42,702 nt of DNA from a bacterium (GCA_021787855.1 JAJYLI010000003.1:1-42702); one strand, 5' to 3'. Positions 11,289 to 21,454 are shown, counted from the stretch's first letter. Numbers and translations are program-made. The notes: a model not told the origin generated them from the sequence alone.

Positions 11289-12665
11289 ATGGATCCCGTG
11301 ATCTTCCGGGAGTACGACGTCCGCGGCACGATCGGCCGCGACCTCGATGCGTCGGTCGCCCGCGCCGTCGGCGCCGCCTTCGGCTCCGAGGCCCGCGAGC
11401 GCCTGGGCCGCGCGCCGGTGCTGGCGGTGGGCCGCGACAACCGGCCCAGCGGCGGCGAGCTGGTGGCCGCGCTGATCGAGGGCCTGGCGGGCGCCGGGGC
11501 GCAGGTGCGCGACGCCGGCCTGGTGCCGACCCCCACGCTGTACTTCGCCATCCATCACCTCGGCGCCGACGGCGGGGTGCAGGTCACCGGCTCCCACAAT
11601 CCGCCCGAGATGAACGGCTTCAAGATGGTGCTGGACGGGCTGCCGTTCGCGGGCGCCGACATCCAGGGGCTGCGCCGGCGGATCGAGCAGCGGCGCCTCA
11701 CCACGGGCGCCGGCGCCGTCACCCGGCACGAGGTGCTGGACGCCTACCGCCGGGAGGTGCAGGGGCGCATCGGCGCGCTGGCGCGGCCCCTCAAGGTGGT
11801 GGTGGACTGCGGCAACGGCACCGCGAGCCTCACCGCGCCCGACACGCTGGCGGCCCTGGGGGCCGGCGTGGACCGGCTGTACTGCGAGTCGGACGGAACC
11901 TTCCCGCACCACCATCCCGATCCGACGGTCCTGGCCAACCTGCGCGACCTCCAGGCGCGGGTGGTGGCGGCCGGCGCCGACCTCGGCCTGGCCTTCGACG
12001 GGGACGGCGACCGGATCGGCGCGGTGGACGAGCGCGGCGCGGTGCTGTTCGGCGACCAGATCCTGGCCCTGCTCGGGCAGGACATGGTCCGGCGCCTGGG
12101 CCCCGGGCGCGAGGTGATCTTCGACGTGAAGTGCTCGGATGGGCTGGCCGAGGCCCTGGAGCGGGCCGGCGCGAAGCCGGTCATGTGGATGACGGGCCAC
12201 TCGCACATCAAGCGGAAGATGAAGGAGAGCGGCGCCGTGCTGGCCGGTGAGATGAGCGGCCACATGTTCTTCGGCCCTCCCGACTACCTGGGCTTCGACG
12301 ACGCCCTGTACGCGGCGGCGCGGCTGCTGAAGATCGTGGCCGGCCAGGCGGGCCCGGTCTCCGCGCTCCGCGCGGCCCTGCCGCAGTACGTGTCCACGCC
12401 CGAGATCCGGGTGGACTGCGCGGAGGATCGCAAGCAGGCCGTGGTGGCCGCGGCCGCGCGGTATTTCAGCGCGCACTACCCGACCGTCACGATTGACGGC
12501 GTGCGGTGGCGCGCCGCCGAGGGCTGGGGCCTGATCCGGGCCTCCAACACCCAGCCGATCCTGGTCGCGCGCTTCGAGGCCCGGACGGCCTCCGCGTTGG
12601 AGGCCATCCGCCGCGAGGCCGTCCGGGTGCTCGGCGAGCAGGGGGTCTCCGGCCTGGAGCCATGA
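11289..12665 (+). CDS. Phosphomannomutase/phosphoglucomutase (AlgC/ManB-like)
   Basis: TGSHNPPEMNGFKM, FDGDGDRIGAVDERG, SGHMFFGPPDYLGFDDALYAA, SNTQPILVARFEA. Confidence 0.92.
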   Translation: MDPVIFREYDVRGTIGRDLDASVARAVGAAFGSEARERLGRAPVLAVGRDNRPSGGELVAALIEGLAGAGAQVRDAGLVPTPTLYFAIHHLGADGGVQVTGSHNPPEMNGFKMVLDGLPFAGADIQGLRRRIEQRRLTTGAGAVTRHEVLDAYRREVQGRIGALARPLKVVVDCGNGTASLTAPDTLAALGAGVDRLYCESDGTFPHHHPDPTVLANLRDLQARVVAAGADLGLAFDGDGDRIGAVDERGAVLFGDQILALLGQDMVRRLGPGREVIFDVKCSDGLAEALERAGAKPVMWMTGHSHIKRKMKESGAVLAGEMSGHMFFGPPDYLGFDDALYAAARLLKIVAGQAGPVSALRAALPQYVSTPEIRVDCAEDRKQAVVAAAARYFSAHYPTVTIDGVRWRAAEGWGLIRASNTQPILVARFEARTASALEAIRREAVRVLGEQGVSGLEP

Positions 12666-15343
12666 GCCGGCGCCGCGTCGCGCTCGTCGGTATCGGTGCC
12701 GCGCTCGCCTTGCTGTTCGGGGGGCGCTGGGTCGCCATCCAGTACACCGAGGCCGCCTGGTACGCGGACCTGGGGCGCTCCGCCATGTTCTGGTCGCGGC
12801 TCGTCCACCAGGGGCTGTGGCAGCTCGCGGTCGCCGGCCTCGCGGTGCTGTGGTACGGCGCCCATCTCTTCGCCGTGTACCGCTCCATCGGCGCCGTGCA
12901 CCTGCCGCGGCGGGTGGGCAACCTGGAGATCGCGGAGGCGGTCCCGCGGCGCATCCTGCGCTGGATCGCCCTGGCCCTCGCGGTCCTGCTCGGCGTGGTG
13001 ACCGCCGCGACGTTCACCGACCTGCCCACCCTCGTGTCGCTGTACCGCTCCGCCGTTCCGCTCGGCATCCGCGAACCCGTGCTGGGGCGGGACGCCGCGT
13101 TCTACCTCGCCCGGCTCCCGCTGCTCGAGACGCTGCACCTCGCGGCGCTGGCGCTGGTGCTGTTCGGCGGGTTCGTCACCGCCGCGCTGTACGCGATGAC
13201 CGGCAGCATCACGCTGAGCGGCCGCCGACTGCGGATGACGCCGCAGGCGCGCGCCCACCTGGTGGTGCTGCTGGCGCTCCTCGCCGTGGTGGTGGCGTGG
13301 GGCTTCCATCTCGACACGTACGCCATCGTCGGCGGCGGGGGAGCGGACGGCGGCGCGCTCACCGCGGTGGACCGGGCCATCCGCCTGCCCGCCTCCACGG
13401 CCCTGTCGGCCCTCGCCCTGGTGGTGGCCGCCGGCACGGTGGCCACGCTGTGGCGCGGCCACCCGCGCCTGCTGGGGGCGATGTGGGCGACCCTGGCGGC
13501 GGCCGGACTCCTGGGACGGTTCGTGGCGCCCTACGTGGTGCAGGCCTGGGCGGGGCCGCCGACCCCGCCGGTCGCCGCCGCGCTGGCGCAGTACGCGGAC
13601 CGCTACTCGCGCGCGGGGCTGGGCGTGCTGCGCGGCCTCGAGCGCGAGCCCCTGGCGAGCACGCCGGACGCTCCCCGCGACAGCCTGGCGGCCATGGCCG
13701 CCGCGCTCGCCGGCGTGTCACCGTGGGCCGGGGCGCCGCGGCTGCTCCAGGCGGCCCTCGACGCCGTGGTGCCCGACAGCGGGCGGCCCCGGCTGTGGAC
13801 CACGACGCTCGACCGGTACGACGGGCCTGGCGGCCGCCCGGTGCTGGCGGTTCTGGCGGTGCCCGAGCCGGACCAGCTCGGCCTCGCGCGGGAGCCGCGC
13901 CCGCCCGACTGGACGCTGGTGCATCGCGGCCCGCTGTCCTGGGCGGGACCTCCCGTGGCGGTGGCGGCGGGCCTGAGCGCCTCCGGCGCGCTTCATTTCT
14001 TCGCGTCGCTGAGCCCGGTTGGCGACAGCGGCCTGGTGCCCCGGGCGCTGGCGGGCGCGCCGGGCCGGATCCGCTATGTGGCGTACGCCGCCGGCCCCGC
14101 GATCGCCGGACCGGCCGAGCCGCCGCCCGCCGGCGGACCGGCGGGCCTGGTGCTGGGCGGCCCGCTGCGCCGCCTGCTGCTGGCCTGGGCGCTGCAGTCT
14201 CCGGCGCTCCTGGGCGGCGCCACCAGCGTGGCGGACCGTCTGGTGCTGTGGCGCGACGTGCCCCGCCGCCTGGCGCGACTGTACCCGTTCGCGACCTTCG
14301 ACCGGCCGCGCGCGGTCCTGGCGGACGGCCGGCTGGTGTGGCTCGCGGACGGGCTCCTCGCCTCCGACCGCTTTCCCCTCGCCGCGCACGTGGCCTGGCA
14401 GGACGAGCAGGTCAACTTCTTGCGCGCCGCGTACGTGGCCACCGTGGACGCGGTGAGCGGGGCGACGCGGCTGTACCTTCGGCCCCCGGGCTCCCCCTTC
14501 GCGGCGCGCATCGCCGCGGCGATGGACGCGCGGGCGCTGCCCGCCGAGAGCCTGGACGCCGCCCTGCGCCGCCACCTGGACTATCCGCCGGACCTGCTGG
14601 TGGCCCAGGCCGAGATGCTGGCGCTGCACCGCGGCGACACCGGCGCGGCGGCCCGGCCCTGGGCGCTGGCCCCGCGGCTCCCGGTGCCCGCCGCCCCGCT
14701 TTCCCCGGACACCGCCCGCCCCGCGCCGCCGCGGCCCACGCCGGCCCTGCTGGCGCTGGGCCAGCCGCCGGTGCGGCTGTGGTCGCTGCTGCCCCTGACG
14801 GACGAGACCGGCGGCGCCCTCGTCGCCTTCCTGGCGGCGACGGTCCACGCCGACGGCGCGCCGTCGCTGCGGCTGCTGCGCCTGGGGCCGCGCCCCTTCC
14901 CGACGCCCGCGTCGGCGGCGAGCCGGATCTCCCTGTCGCCCACGCTGGCGGGCGCCATGGCCAGCCTCTCGGGACCCGAGGGCCGCGTGCGCCGCGGGGA
15001 CGCGATGGCCGTGCCCGCGGGCGGCACGGTCGCCTACCTTCAGTACCTGTTCGCCTCGCCCGACTCGGGCGGCGCGCCGCTGCTGCCCCGCGGCGTCGCG
15101 GTGCTGGTGGGCGGCCGCGTGGGCGTGGGAGCGAGCGTCGCCGAGGCGCTCCGCGCGGCGCGCGCCGGCGGTGGCGGGTCCATCGCGGCGGAGCGCTCGT
15201 CAGCGTCACTGGCGGAGGCCCGGGCCGCCTTCCTGTCCCTGGATTCCGCGGTGCGCGCCCGCGACTGGGCCAAGTTCGGGCGCGCCTACGAAGCCCTGCG
15301 GCGCGCGCTGGGCGCGCCGCCGTCCCCGGGCCGGCGGCCTTGA
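12662..15343 (+). CDS. UPF0182 (COG1615) family membrane protein, divergent
   Basis: N-terminal TM region YTEAAWYADLGRSAMFWSRLV; C-terminal blocks GGPLRRLLLAWALQSPALLGG..., NFLRAAYVATVDAVSGATRLYL, LRRHLDYPPDLLVAQAEMLALH resemble UPF0182. Confidence 0.75.
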   Translation: MSRRRVALVGIGAALALLFGGRWVAIQYTEAAWYADLGRSAMFWSRLVHQGLWQLAVAGLAVLWYGAHLFAVYRSIGAVHLPRRVGNLEIAEAVPRRILRWIALALAVLLGVVTAATFTDLPTLVSLYRSAVPLGIREPVLGRDAAFYLARLPLLETLHLAALALVLFGGFVTAALYAMTGSITLSGRRLRMTPQARAHLVVLLALLAVVVAWGFHLDTYAIVGGGGADGGALTAVDRAIRLPASTALSALALVVAAGTVATLWRGHPRLLGAMWATLAAAGLLGRFVAPYVVQAWAGPPTPPVAAALAQYADRYSRAGLGVLRGLEREPLASTPDAPRDSLAAMAAALAGVSPWAGAPRLLQAALDAVVPDSGRPRLWTTTLDRYDGPGGRPVLAVLAVPEPDQLGLAREPRPPDWTLVHRGPLSWAGPPVAVAAGLSASGALHFFASLSPVGDSGLVPRALAGAPGRIRYVAYAAGPAIAGPAEPPPAGGPAGLVLGGPLRRLLLAWALQSPALLGGATSVADRLVLWRDVPRRLARLYPFATFDRPRAVLADGRLVWLADGLLASDRFPLAAHVAWQDEQVNFLRAAYVATVDAVSGATRLYLRPPGSPFAARIAAAMDARALPAESLDAALRRHLDYPPDLLVAQAEMLALHRGDTGAAARPWALAPRLPVPAAPLSPDTARPAPPRPTPALLALGQPPVRLWSLLPLTDETGGALVAFLAATVHADGAPSLRLLRLGPRPFPTPASAASRISLSPTLAGAMASLSGPEGRVRRGDAMAVPAGGTVAYLQYLFASPDSGGAPLLPRGVAVLVGGRVGVGASVAEALRAARAGGGGSIAAERSSASLAEARAAFLSLDSAVRARDWAKFGRAYEALRRALGAPPSPGRRP

Positions 15344-15368
15344 ACGCCGCGGGCCCCCCGTCTAGCTT
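15340..15368 (+). promoter_or_regulatory. Putative promoter TTGAAC-N17-TAGCTT upstream of arcC
   Basis: Same architecture as two other intergenic regions in the window; SD-like GAGGAGG at about 15378. Confidence 0.5.
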
Positions 15369-15390
15369 CGGCCCCCTCGAGGAGGCCGTC

Positions 15391-16341
15391 GTGAGGGATG
15401 CCACGGTCGTCGTCGCGCTGGGAGGCAATGCCCTGGCTCCCGCCGGCGAGCGCGCCACCATCGCCAACCAGTTCCGCCACACGCGCGAGAGCCTCGCGCC
15501 CATCGTGGATCTCGCGCGGGAGGGCTGGCACATCGTGCTGGTGCACGGCAACGGCCCGCAGGTCGGCGATTCCCTCGCCCGCAACGAGATCGCCGCCGGC
15601 GAGGTCGAGCCCCTGCCGCTGGGCGTGCTCGTCGCCGAGACGGCGGGATGGATCGGCTACATGATCCAGCAGTCGCTTCAGAACGCGCTCGAGCAGGCCG
15701 GCATCCAGCGCGAGGTGGTCACGCTGATCACGCAGACGCTGGTGGCGCGCGACGACCCCTCGCTCACGGCCCCGGTCAAGCCCATCGGCCACGAGCTGAC
15801 GCCGGAGCGCTGGGCGCGGCTCGGCGCTCAGGGCGTGCCGATGCGCGCCGACGCGCTGGGCCGGTGGCGCCGCCTGGCGGCGAGCCCCATCCCCATCGGC
15901 GTGGTCGAGGCGCCGGTGGTCGGGCGCCTGGTCGAGCACGGCGCCATCGTCGTCGCGGCCGGCGGGGGAGGGCCCCCCGTCTATCGCGACCCGGTGCTGC
16001 GCCTCGAGGGGGTGGACGCCGTGGTGGACAAGGACCGCACCGCGGCCATCCTGGCCCGGGATCTGGGGGCCGCGCTGCTCCTGATTCTCACCGACATTGA
16101 CGCGGTGTACCGGGACTACGGCACGCCGCGTGCAGCACCGATCCGCCGCATGACCGTCGCCGAGGCCGAAGCGCTGCAGGCGGCGGGGCAGTTCGGGGCG
16201 GGCAGCATGCGCCCCAAGGTCGAAGCGGCGGTCGCGTTCGTGCGCTCGGGCGGCCAGCGGGCGGTGATCGCCGAACTGGGCAGCGGGCTCGCCGCGATCC
16301 GCGGCGAGACGGGAACCACCATCGTGGCCGAGGGCCGATGA
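15391..16341 (+). CDS. arcC: Carbamate kinase
   Basis: VVALGGNAL, VHGNGPQVG, ETAGWIGYMIQQSLQNAL, TDIDAVY, GSMRPKVEAAVAFV; GTG start. Confidence 0.92.
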   Translation: MRDATVVVALGGNALAPAGERATIANQFRHTRESLAPIVDLAREGWHIVLVHGNGPQVGDSLARNEIAAGEVEPLPLGVLVAETAGWIGYMIQQSLQNALEQAGIQREVVTLITQTLVARDDPSLTAPVKPIGHELTPERWARLGAQGVPMRADALGRWRRLAASPIPIGVVEAPVVGRLVEHGAIVVAAGGGGPPVYRDPVLRLEGVDAVVDKDRTAAILARDLGAALLLILTDIDAVYRDYGTPRAAPIRRMTVAEAEALQAAGQFGAGSMRPKVEAAVAFVRSGGQRAVIAELGSGLAAIRGETGTTIVAEGR

Positions 16342-17486
16342 ACATTCACGAGTATCAGGCGCGGGAGCTGCTGGCCAAGGCCGGCATCCCCGTGCCGCCG
16401 GGGATCGTCGCCGCCACCGCCGCCGAAGCGAGGCGCGCGATGGAGCGGCTGGGCGTGCCGAAGGTGGTCGTCAAGGCGCAGGTCCACGCGGGCGGGCGCG
16501 GCAAGGCCGGCGGCGTCAAGCTGGCCGAGTCGCCCGCCCAGGCCGAGCAGCTCGCCGGCCAGATCCTCGGGATGACCATCAAGGCCCTGACCGTCACCCG
16601 GGTGCTGGTGGTGCCGGCCACCGACATCGCCAGCGAGGCGTACGTCGGGGTCGTCGTGGACCGCGCGTCCCGCGCGCCCGTCGTGATGGTGAGCCCGGCC
16701 GGCGGCATTGACATCGAGGAGGTCGCGGCCAGGACGCCGGAGAAGATCTTCCGCCAGACGGTGGACACCCGCTACGGCCTGCTTCCGCACCAGGCGATGG
16801 CGCTCGCCTTCCGCCTCTACGACGACGTCGCCAAGGTGCGCCAGGCGGCCGACATCCTGCAGAAGCTCTACCGCGCGTTCGTGGATGCCGGCGCCTCGCT
16901 CGCCGAGATCAACCCCCTGGTGGCGACACCGGCGGGCGCCGTGGTCGCGCTGGACGCCAAGGTGGTGGTGGACGACAACGAGCTGGAGCGCCGCCCCGAC
17001 ATCGCGGCGCTGCGCGACGTCGCGGTCGAGAACCCCGCCGAGGTCGAGGCCCGCGGCGCCAGCCTGACCTACATCAAGCTGGACGGCAACGTGGGCTGCT
17101 GCGTCAACGGCGCCGGCCTCGCGATGGCGACCATGGACCTGGTCAAGTACTACGGCGGCGAGCCGGCCAACTTCCTCGACATCGGCGGCTCGTCCAACCC
17201 CGACAAGGTCGTGACCGCGCTCAAGATCATCACCGCGGACCCGAAGGTGAAGGCGATCCTGTTCAACATCTTCGGCGGCATCACCCGCTGCGACGACGTC
17301 GCCAACGGCATCGTCACGGCCACGCGGAAGTTCGCCGTGGACCGGCCCATCATCATCCGGCTCACCGGCACCAACGAGCGGGAAGCGGTGCGGATCCTCG
17401 AGGGCGTGGGCATGCGGGCCCTGACCGACATGGACGCCGCCGTGGAACAGGCGGTGCAGGTGGCGAAGGGAGGGGCGGCGGCGTGA
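16338..17486 (+). CDS. sucC: Succinate-CoA ligase [ADP-forming] subunit beta
   Basis: [55 protein letters not shown]. Confidence 0.96.
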   Translation: MNIHEYQARELLAKAGIPVPPGIVAATAAEARRAMERLGVPKVVVKAQVHAGGRGKAGGVKLAESPAQAEQLAGQILGMTIKALTVTRVLVVPATDIASEAYVGVVVDRASRAPVVMVSPAGGIDIEEVAARTPEKIFRQTVDTRYGLLPHQAMALAFRLYDDVAKVRQAADILQKLYRAFVDAGASLAEINPLVATPAGAVVALDAKVVVDDNELERRPDIAALRDVAVENPAEVEARGASLTYIKLDGNVGCCVNGAGLAMATMDLVKYYGGEPANFLDIGGSSNPDKVVTALKIITADPKVKAILFNIFGGITRCDDVANGIVTATRKFAVDRPIIIRLTGTNEREAVRILEGVGMRALTDMDAAVEQAVQVAKGGAAA

Positions 17487-18352
17487 GCATCTTCGTCAAC
17501 CAGGACACCCGGCTGGTGGTGCAGGGGATCACCGGACGCGACGGCTCGTTCCACGCGCGGCAGATGCTGGCCTACGGCACGAAGGTCGTGGCCGGCGTGA
17601 CCCCCGGCAAGGGCGGCCAGACCTTCGAGGGCGCCGTCCCGATCTTCAACACGGTGGCGGAGGCCGTGGAGCGCACCGGCGCGAACACGTCGGTCATCTA
17701 CGTGCCGGCCAGGTTCGCCGCCGACGCGATCTTCGAGGCCGCCGACGCCGGCGTCGCCCTCATCGTGTGCATCAGCGAGGGCGTCCCGGTGCTCGACATG
17801 ACGCGGGCCTACCCGTACGTCGCGGGGAAGGGCGCGCGGCTGATCGGGCCCAATTGCCCCGGCCTCATCACCCCCGGCGTGGCCAAGGTCGGGATCATCC
17901 CGGGCCAGATCTGCGCGCCCGGCCCCGTGGGCGTCGTGTCGCGCTCCGGCACCCTCACCTACGAGGTGGTGTACCAGCTCACCCGCGCGGGCCTGGGCCA
18001 GACCACCTGCGTCGGCATCGGGGGTGACCCCATCATCGGCACCTCGTTCATTGACTGCCTGACGGCGTTCGAGGCCGACCCGGCCACCCGCGCCGTCGTC
18101 ATGATCGGCGAGATCGGCGGCACCGACGAGCAGAACGCGGCCGAGTTCGTTGCGACGCGGATGCACAAACCGGTCGTGGGCTTCATCGCCGGCCAGACCG
18201 CGCCCCCGGGCCGCCGGATGGGGCACGCCGGCGCCATCATCTCCGGCTCCTCGGGCACCGCCGCCGAGAAGATGGCCGCGTTCGAGCGGGCCGGCATCGC
18301 CGTCATGAAGCGCCCGGCCGACGTGGTCCCGCTCGTGAAGCAGCGGCTGTGA
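17483..18352 (+). CDS. sucD: Succinate-CoA ligase subunit alpha
   Basis: [46 protein letters not shown] active-site His. Confidence 0.96.
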   Translation: MSIFVNQDTRLVVQGITGRDGSFHARQMLAYGTKVVAGVTPGKGGQTFEGAVPIFNTVAEAVERTGANTSVIYVPARFAADAIFEAADAGVALIVCISEGVPVLDMTRAYPYVAGKGARLIGPNCPGLITPGVAKVGIIPGQICAPGPVGVVSRSGTLTYEVVYQLTRAGLGQTTCVGIGGDPIIGTSFIDCLTAFEADPATRAVVMIGEIGGTDEQNAAEFVATRMHKPVVGFIAGQTAPPGRRMGHAGAIISGSSGTAAEKMAAFERAGIAVMKRPADVVPLVKQRL

Positions 18353-19275
18353 AGCTCGCCGATCTCCTCGACGCGGCACGGATCGTCGTGCCGCTGGAGG
18401 CCGCGACCCTGCGCGACGCGACCGCCGGCCTGGCCGCGGCCCTGACCCGCGCCGGCGCGGTGGCCGACCCCGAGCGGCTGAGCGAGATCCTCCGCGACGA
18501 GTGGCCCGAGGACGTCGTGATGGTCGGCGGCCGCGCGTTCCTGCCGCACTTCCGCAGCAACGCCGTCCGCTCCCTCGTTCTGGCCCTCGGCGTGGCGCCG
18601 CAGCCGGTGTGCCGCGCCAACGACCCCAACCGCTGCGCCCGCATCGTCATCCTCATCATGGCCCCGGCCCGCGAAGCCTCCGAGTACCTGCGGGCGATGA
18701 GCACCGTCGCCCGCGCGCTGGCCGCCGACGAAGTGGTCGCCGCCCTCCACGCGGCGCGCTCGCCCGCCGACGTGCTCGCCATCCCGGGCCTCGCGAGCGC
18801 CCCCATCCCCGCCGAAGTCACCGTCCGCGACGTCATGACGGTGGGCGCCGTCACCGTCGGCCCCGACACCCCGCTCGGCGAAGCGGCGCGCGTCATGCTG
18901 AGCCGCCACCTGCGCTGCCTGCCGGTCACCGGCCCGCAGGGCGAGGTGGTCGGCATGCTCACCGACGGCCACCTCCTCAGCCACCTGCTTCCGCAGACGG
19001 TGCAGCAGCTCTCGACCGGCCAGGTCAAGGCGGTCAAGCGCCGCACCACGCAGGCTCCCACTACGCGCCGCGGCTCTCCCGCCGAACCCCACGAGCTGCC
19101 GGTGCGCGACGCCATGGACCGCACGGTCCTGTGCCTGGCCGAAGACCAGACCATCGCCGACGTGGCCGCCCTGATGTCGGCCAAGAAGGTGGATCGCTTC
19201 CCCGTCACCCGCGACGGCGCCCTGGTGGGCGTGCTCACGCGCCGCGACATCGTCCGCAAACTCCTGGGGTACTGA
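18349..19275 (+). CDS. PTS EIIA-Ntr-like domain fused to tandem CBS domains
   Basis: N-terminal ~150 aa aligns by eye to PtsN/EIIA ([16 protein letters not shown]...[19 protein letters not shown]...) with the EIIA PH motif kept; C-terminal CBS pair [26 protein letters not shown]... and [25 protein letters not shown]... Confidence 0.8.
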   Translation: MKLADLLDAARIVVPLEAATLRDATAGLAAALTRAGAVADPERLSEILRDEWPEDVVMVGGRAFLPHFRSNAVRSLVLALGVAPQPVCRANDPNRCARIVILIMAPAREASEYLRAMSTVARALAADEVVAALHAARSPADVLAIPGLASAPIPAEVTVRDVMTVGAVTVGPDTPLGEAARVMLSRHLRCLPVTGPQGEVVGMLTDGHLLSHLLPQTVQQLSTGQVKAVKRRTTQAPTTRRGSPAEPHELPVRDAMDRTVLCLAEDQTIADVAALMSAKKVDRFPVTRDGALVGVLTRRDIVRKLLGY

Positions 19276-19283
19276 CCGACACC

Positions 19284-19694
19284 ATGCGCACTCTCGCCAT
19301 CATCAAGCCCGACGCCATGGCCTCCGGCAAGGCGGGCCGCGTGCTCGCCCACCTGGAGAGCGCCGGCTTCCGCGTCCGCGCCGCCCGCCTGGTGCGCCTG
19401 AGCCAGGCGCAGGCCGAGGCGTTCTATGCCGTCCACCGCGAGCGGCCGTTCTTCCGCCCCCTGGTCGCCTTCATGACCTCGGGACCGTGCCTGCCCATGG
19501 CCCTGGAACGCGACGACGCGGTGGCCAGGCTGCGCGAGGTCATCGGCGCCACCGACCCCCGCGAGGCCGCCCCCGGCACCGTGCGCGCGCTCTATGCCGA
19601 GTCGAAAGAGCGTAATGCCATCCACGCCTCCGACAGCCCGGAGAACGCCACGCGCGAAGTCGCCTTCTTCTTCCCGGAAGCGGACCTGGCCTAG
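19284..19694 (+). CDS. ndk: Nucleoside diphosphate kinase
   Basis: TLAIIKPDAM, NAIHASDSPENATREVAFFF with catalytic His. Confidence 0.96.
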   Translation: MRTLAIIKPDAMASGKAGRVLAHLESAGFRVRAARLVRLSQAQAEAFYAVHRERPFFRPLVAFMTSGPCLPMALERDDAVARLREVIGATDPREAAPGTVRALYAESKERNAIHASDSPENATREVAFFFPEADLA

Positions 19695-19722
19695 CCGCCC
19701 TGGCTTCGCCGGCGGCGCATCG

Positions 19723-19751
19723 TTGACCCAAGTTTGACAAGGGGTTAGCTT
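19723..19751 (+). promoter_or_regulatory. Putative promoter TTGACC-N17-TAGCTT for the DUF177/rpmF/fatty-acid operon
   Basis: -10-like element ends 8 nt before the ATG, in the only intergenic gap of this region. Confidence 0.5.
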
Positions 19752-19759
19752 CACCGCCC

Positions 19760-20266
19760 ATGCTGCGCATTGACCTCGCGGCCGTGCGCGAGAGTCCGGT
19801 GGCGGTCGCCGAGCGGATCCTCCCGGACGCCGCCTTGCCGGCGGAGAGCGGGCTCGTTCTGGCGGCCCCCCTGGAAGTGTCCGGCCGGCTGAGCGCGGCG
19901 GGCGAGGACCGGTTCTACTGGCAGGCCCGGATCGAGACGGTGGTCCGTGAGGAGTGCCGCCGCTGCCTCAAGCCGGTGGACGTGCCGGTGGCCGTCTCGG
20001 CCGGGCTGATGTTCGCGATCGAGGGAGTGGCGGCGGCGGACGACGGCGACTGCTATATCGTCCCCCGGCGCGCCACGGCCCTGGACCTGGCTCCGGCCGT
20101 CCGCGAAGAGCTGCTCCTGGCCGTGCCGCAGTACGTCGAATGCCGCGCCGACTGCCGCGGCCTGTGTCCCCGGTGCGGGGCGGACCTGAACGCAGGCCCG
20201 TGCGGCTGCGCCCCCCAGGTGGATCCCCGATGGGAAGCGCTCACCAAGCTTGCTCGAGGTGACTGA
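19760..20266 (+). CDS. DUF177 / YceD family protein
   Basis: Upstream of rpmF; C-terminal CRADCRGLCPRCGADLNAGPCGC. Confidence 0.88.
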   Translation: MLRIDLAAVRESPVAVAERILPDAALPAESGLVLAAPLEVSGRLSAAGEDRFYWQARIETVVREECRRCLKPVDVPVAVSAGLMFAIEGVAAADDGDCYIVPRRATALDLAPAVREELLLAVPQYVECRADCRGLCPRCGADLNAGPCGCAPQVDPRWEALTKLARGD

Positions 20267-20269
20267 CGC

Positions 20270-20449
20270 ATGGCTGTCCCGAAGAGACGAACCTCCAAGT
20301 CCAAGAAGCGGATGCGCCGTACGCACCACCGCGCGCCGGCCGCGACGCTCGCGCCCTGCCCGAAGTGCGGCGAGATGCGCATCCCGCACCGTGTCTGCCC
20401 GAACTGCGGCTATTACAAGGGCGAGCGCCGGATCGAGATCGAGGACTGA
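20270..20449 (+). CDS. rpmF: 50S ribosomal protein L32 (zinc-binding C+ form)
   Basis: [59 protein letters not shown]; missing from the supplied ORF list. Confidence 0.96.
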   Translation: MAVPKRRTSKSKKRMRRTHHRAPAATLAPCPKCGEMRIPHRVCPNCGYYKGERRIEIED

Positions 20450-21454
20450 GTGATCCGTATCGCCGTGGATGCGATGGGCGGGGACCATGCGCCCACGGTC
20501 CCGGTGGCGGGCGCCGTGCTGGCCGCGAGCGAGCTGCCCGCCGACGTCACGCTGCAGCTGGTCGGGCAGACGCGACCGATCGAGCGCGAACTCGAAAAGC
20601 ATGGCGCCGACCACGCGCGCATCGAGGTGATCGATGCGCCCGAGGTGGTCGGGATGGGCGAGAAACCGCTTCAGGCGATCAGGTCCAAGCGCAACTCCTC
20701 CATCGCGATAGGTGTCGGCCTCCAGAAGACCGCCCAGTCGGACGCGTTCATCAGCGCCGGCAACACCGGCGCGGTCATGGCCGCCGCCACGCTGACGCTC
20801 GGCCTGCTGCCCGGCTTCGAGCGTCCGGCCATCGGCACGCCGTTCCCGACCAGCCGCCAGCCGGTGCTGGTGCTGGACGCCGGCGCCAACGTGGACTGCT
20901 CGGCGGCCGAGCTGGTGGGGTTCGCCCGGCTGGGGCTGCAGTACGCCCGCGACGTGATGGGCCGGCCCAATCCCGCGCTGGGGCTGCTCAACATCGGCGA
21001 GGAGGAGGAGAAGGGGAACGCCGCGGCGAAGGACGCCTACCGGCTGCTCCGGAACAGCGGTCTGCCGTTCGTCGGCAACGTGGAGGGGCGGCACGTGCTG
21101 CTGGGCCGCTCGGATCAGGGCGACTTCGACGTGGTGGTGTGCGACGGCTTCGTCGGCAACGTGCTGCTGAAGTTCTACGAGTCGGTGGCGCGGCTGTTCC
21201 ACACCCTGGTCGAGCGCGAGCTGGGCGCGGCCGCGGCCTCGGGGGAGGCGATGTCGCGCATCTGGCGCGTGCTGGATTACGCGGAGTACGGCGGGGCGCC
21301 GCTGCTGGGCGTGCGCGGGGTCGCCATCATCTGCCACGGGCGGTCCACGGCCAACGCCATCCGGCACGCGATCCGCCTGGCGGTGGAGGCGTCCCAGCAC
21401 CAGTTCCTGCAGCACCTGAGCCGCGAGTTCGCGACGGGCGAGGCGCGGGCATGA
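20450..21454 (+). CDS. plsX: Phosphate acyltransferase PlsX
   Basis: IRIAVDAMGGDHAPTVPVAGA; FISAGNTGAVMAAATL; GTG start. Confidence 0.95.
   Translation: MIRIAVDAMGGDHAPTVPVAGAVLAASELPADVTLQLVGQTRPIERELEKHGADHARIEVIDAPEVVGMGEKPLQAIRSKRNSSIAIGVGLQKTAQSDAFISAGNTGAVMAAATLTLGLLPGFERPAIGTPFPTSRQPVLVLDAGANVDCSAAELVGFARLGLQYARDVMGRPNPALGLLNIGEEEEKGNAAAKDAYRLLRNSGLPFVGNVEGRHVLLGRSDQGDFDVVVCDGFVGNVLLKFYESVARLFHTLVERELGAAAASGEAMSRIWRVLDYAEYGGAPLLGVRGVAIICHGRSTANAIRHAIRLAVEASQHQFLQHLSREFATGEARA

Noticed and set aside
12817-16341. 1174-aa + strand ORF
   Set aside because: N-terminal part is an out-of-frame reading of the UPF0182 gene; only the part from 15391 (carbamate kinase) is real.
19734-19739. Second TTGACA as the -35 element for the DUF177 promoter
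   Set aside because: Only 6 bp from the TAGCTT element; the TTGACC at 19723 gives the 17-bp spacing. Kept only as part of a possible direct repeat.
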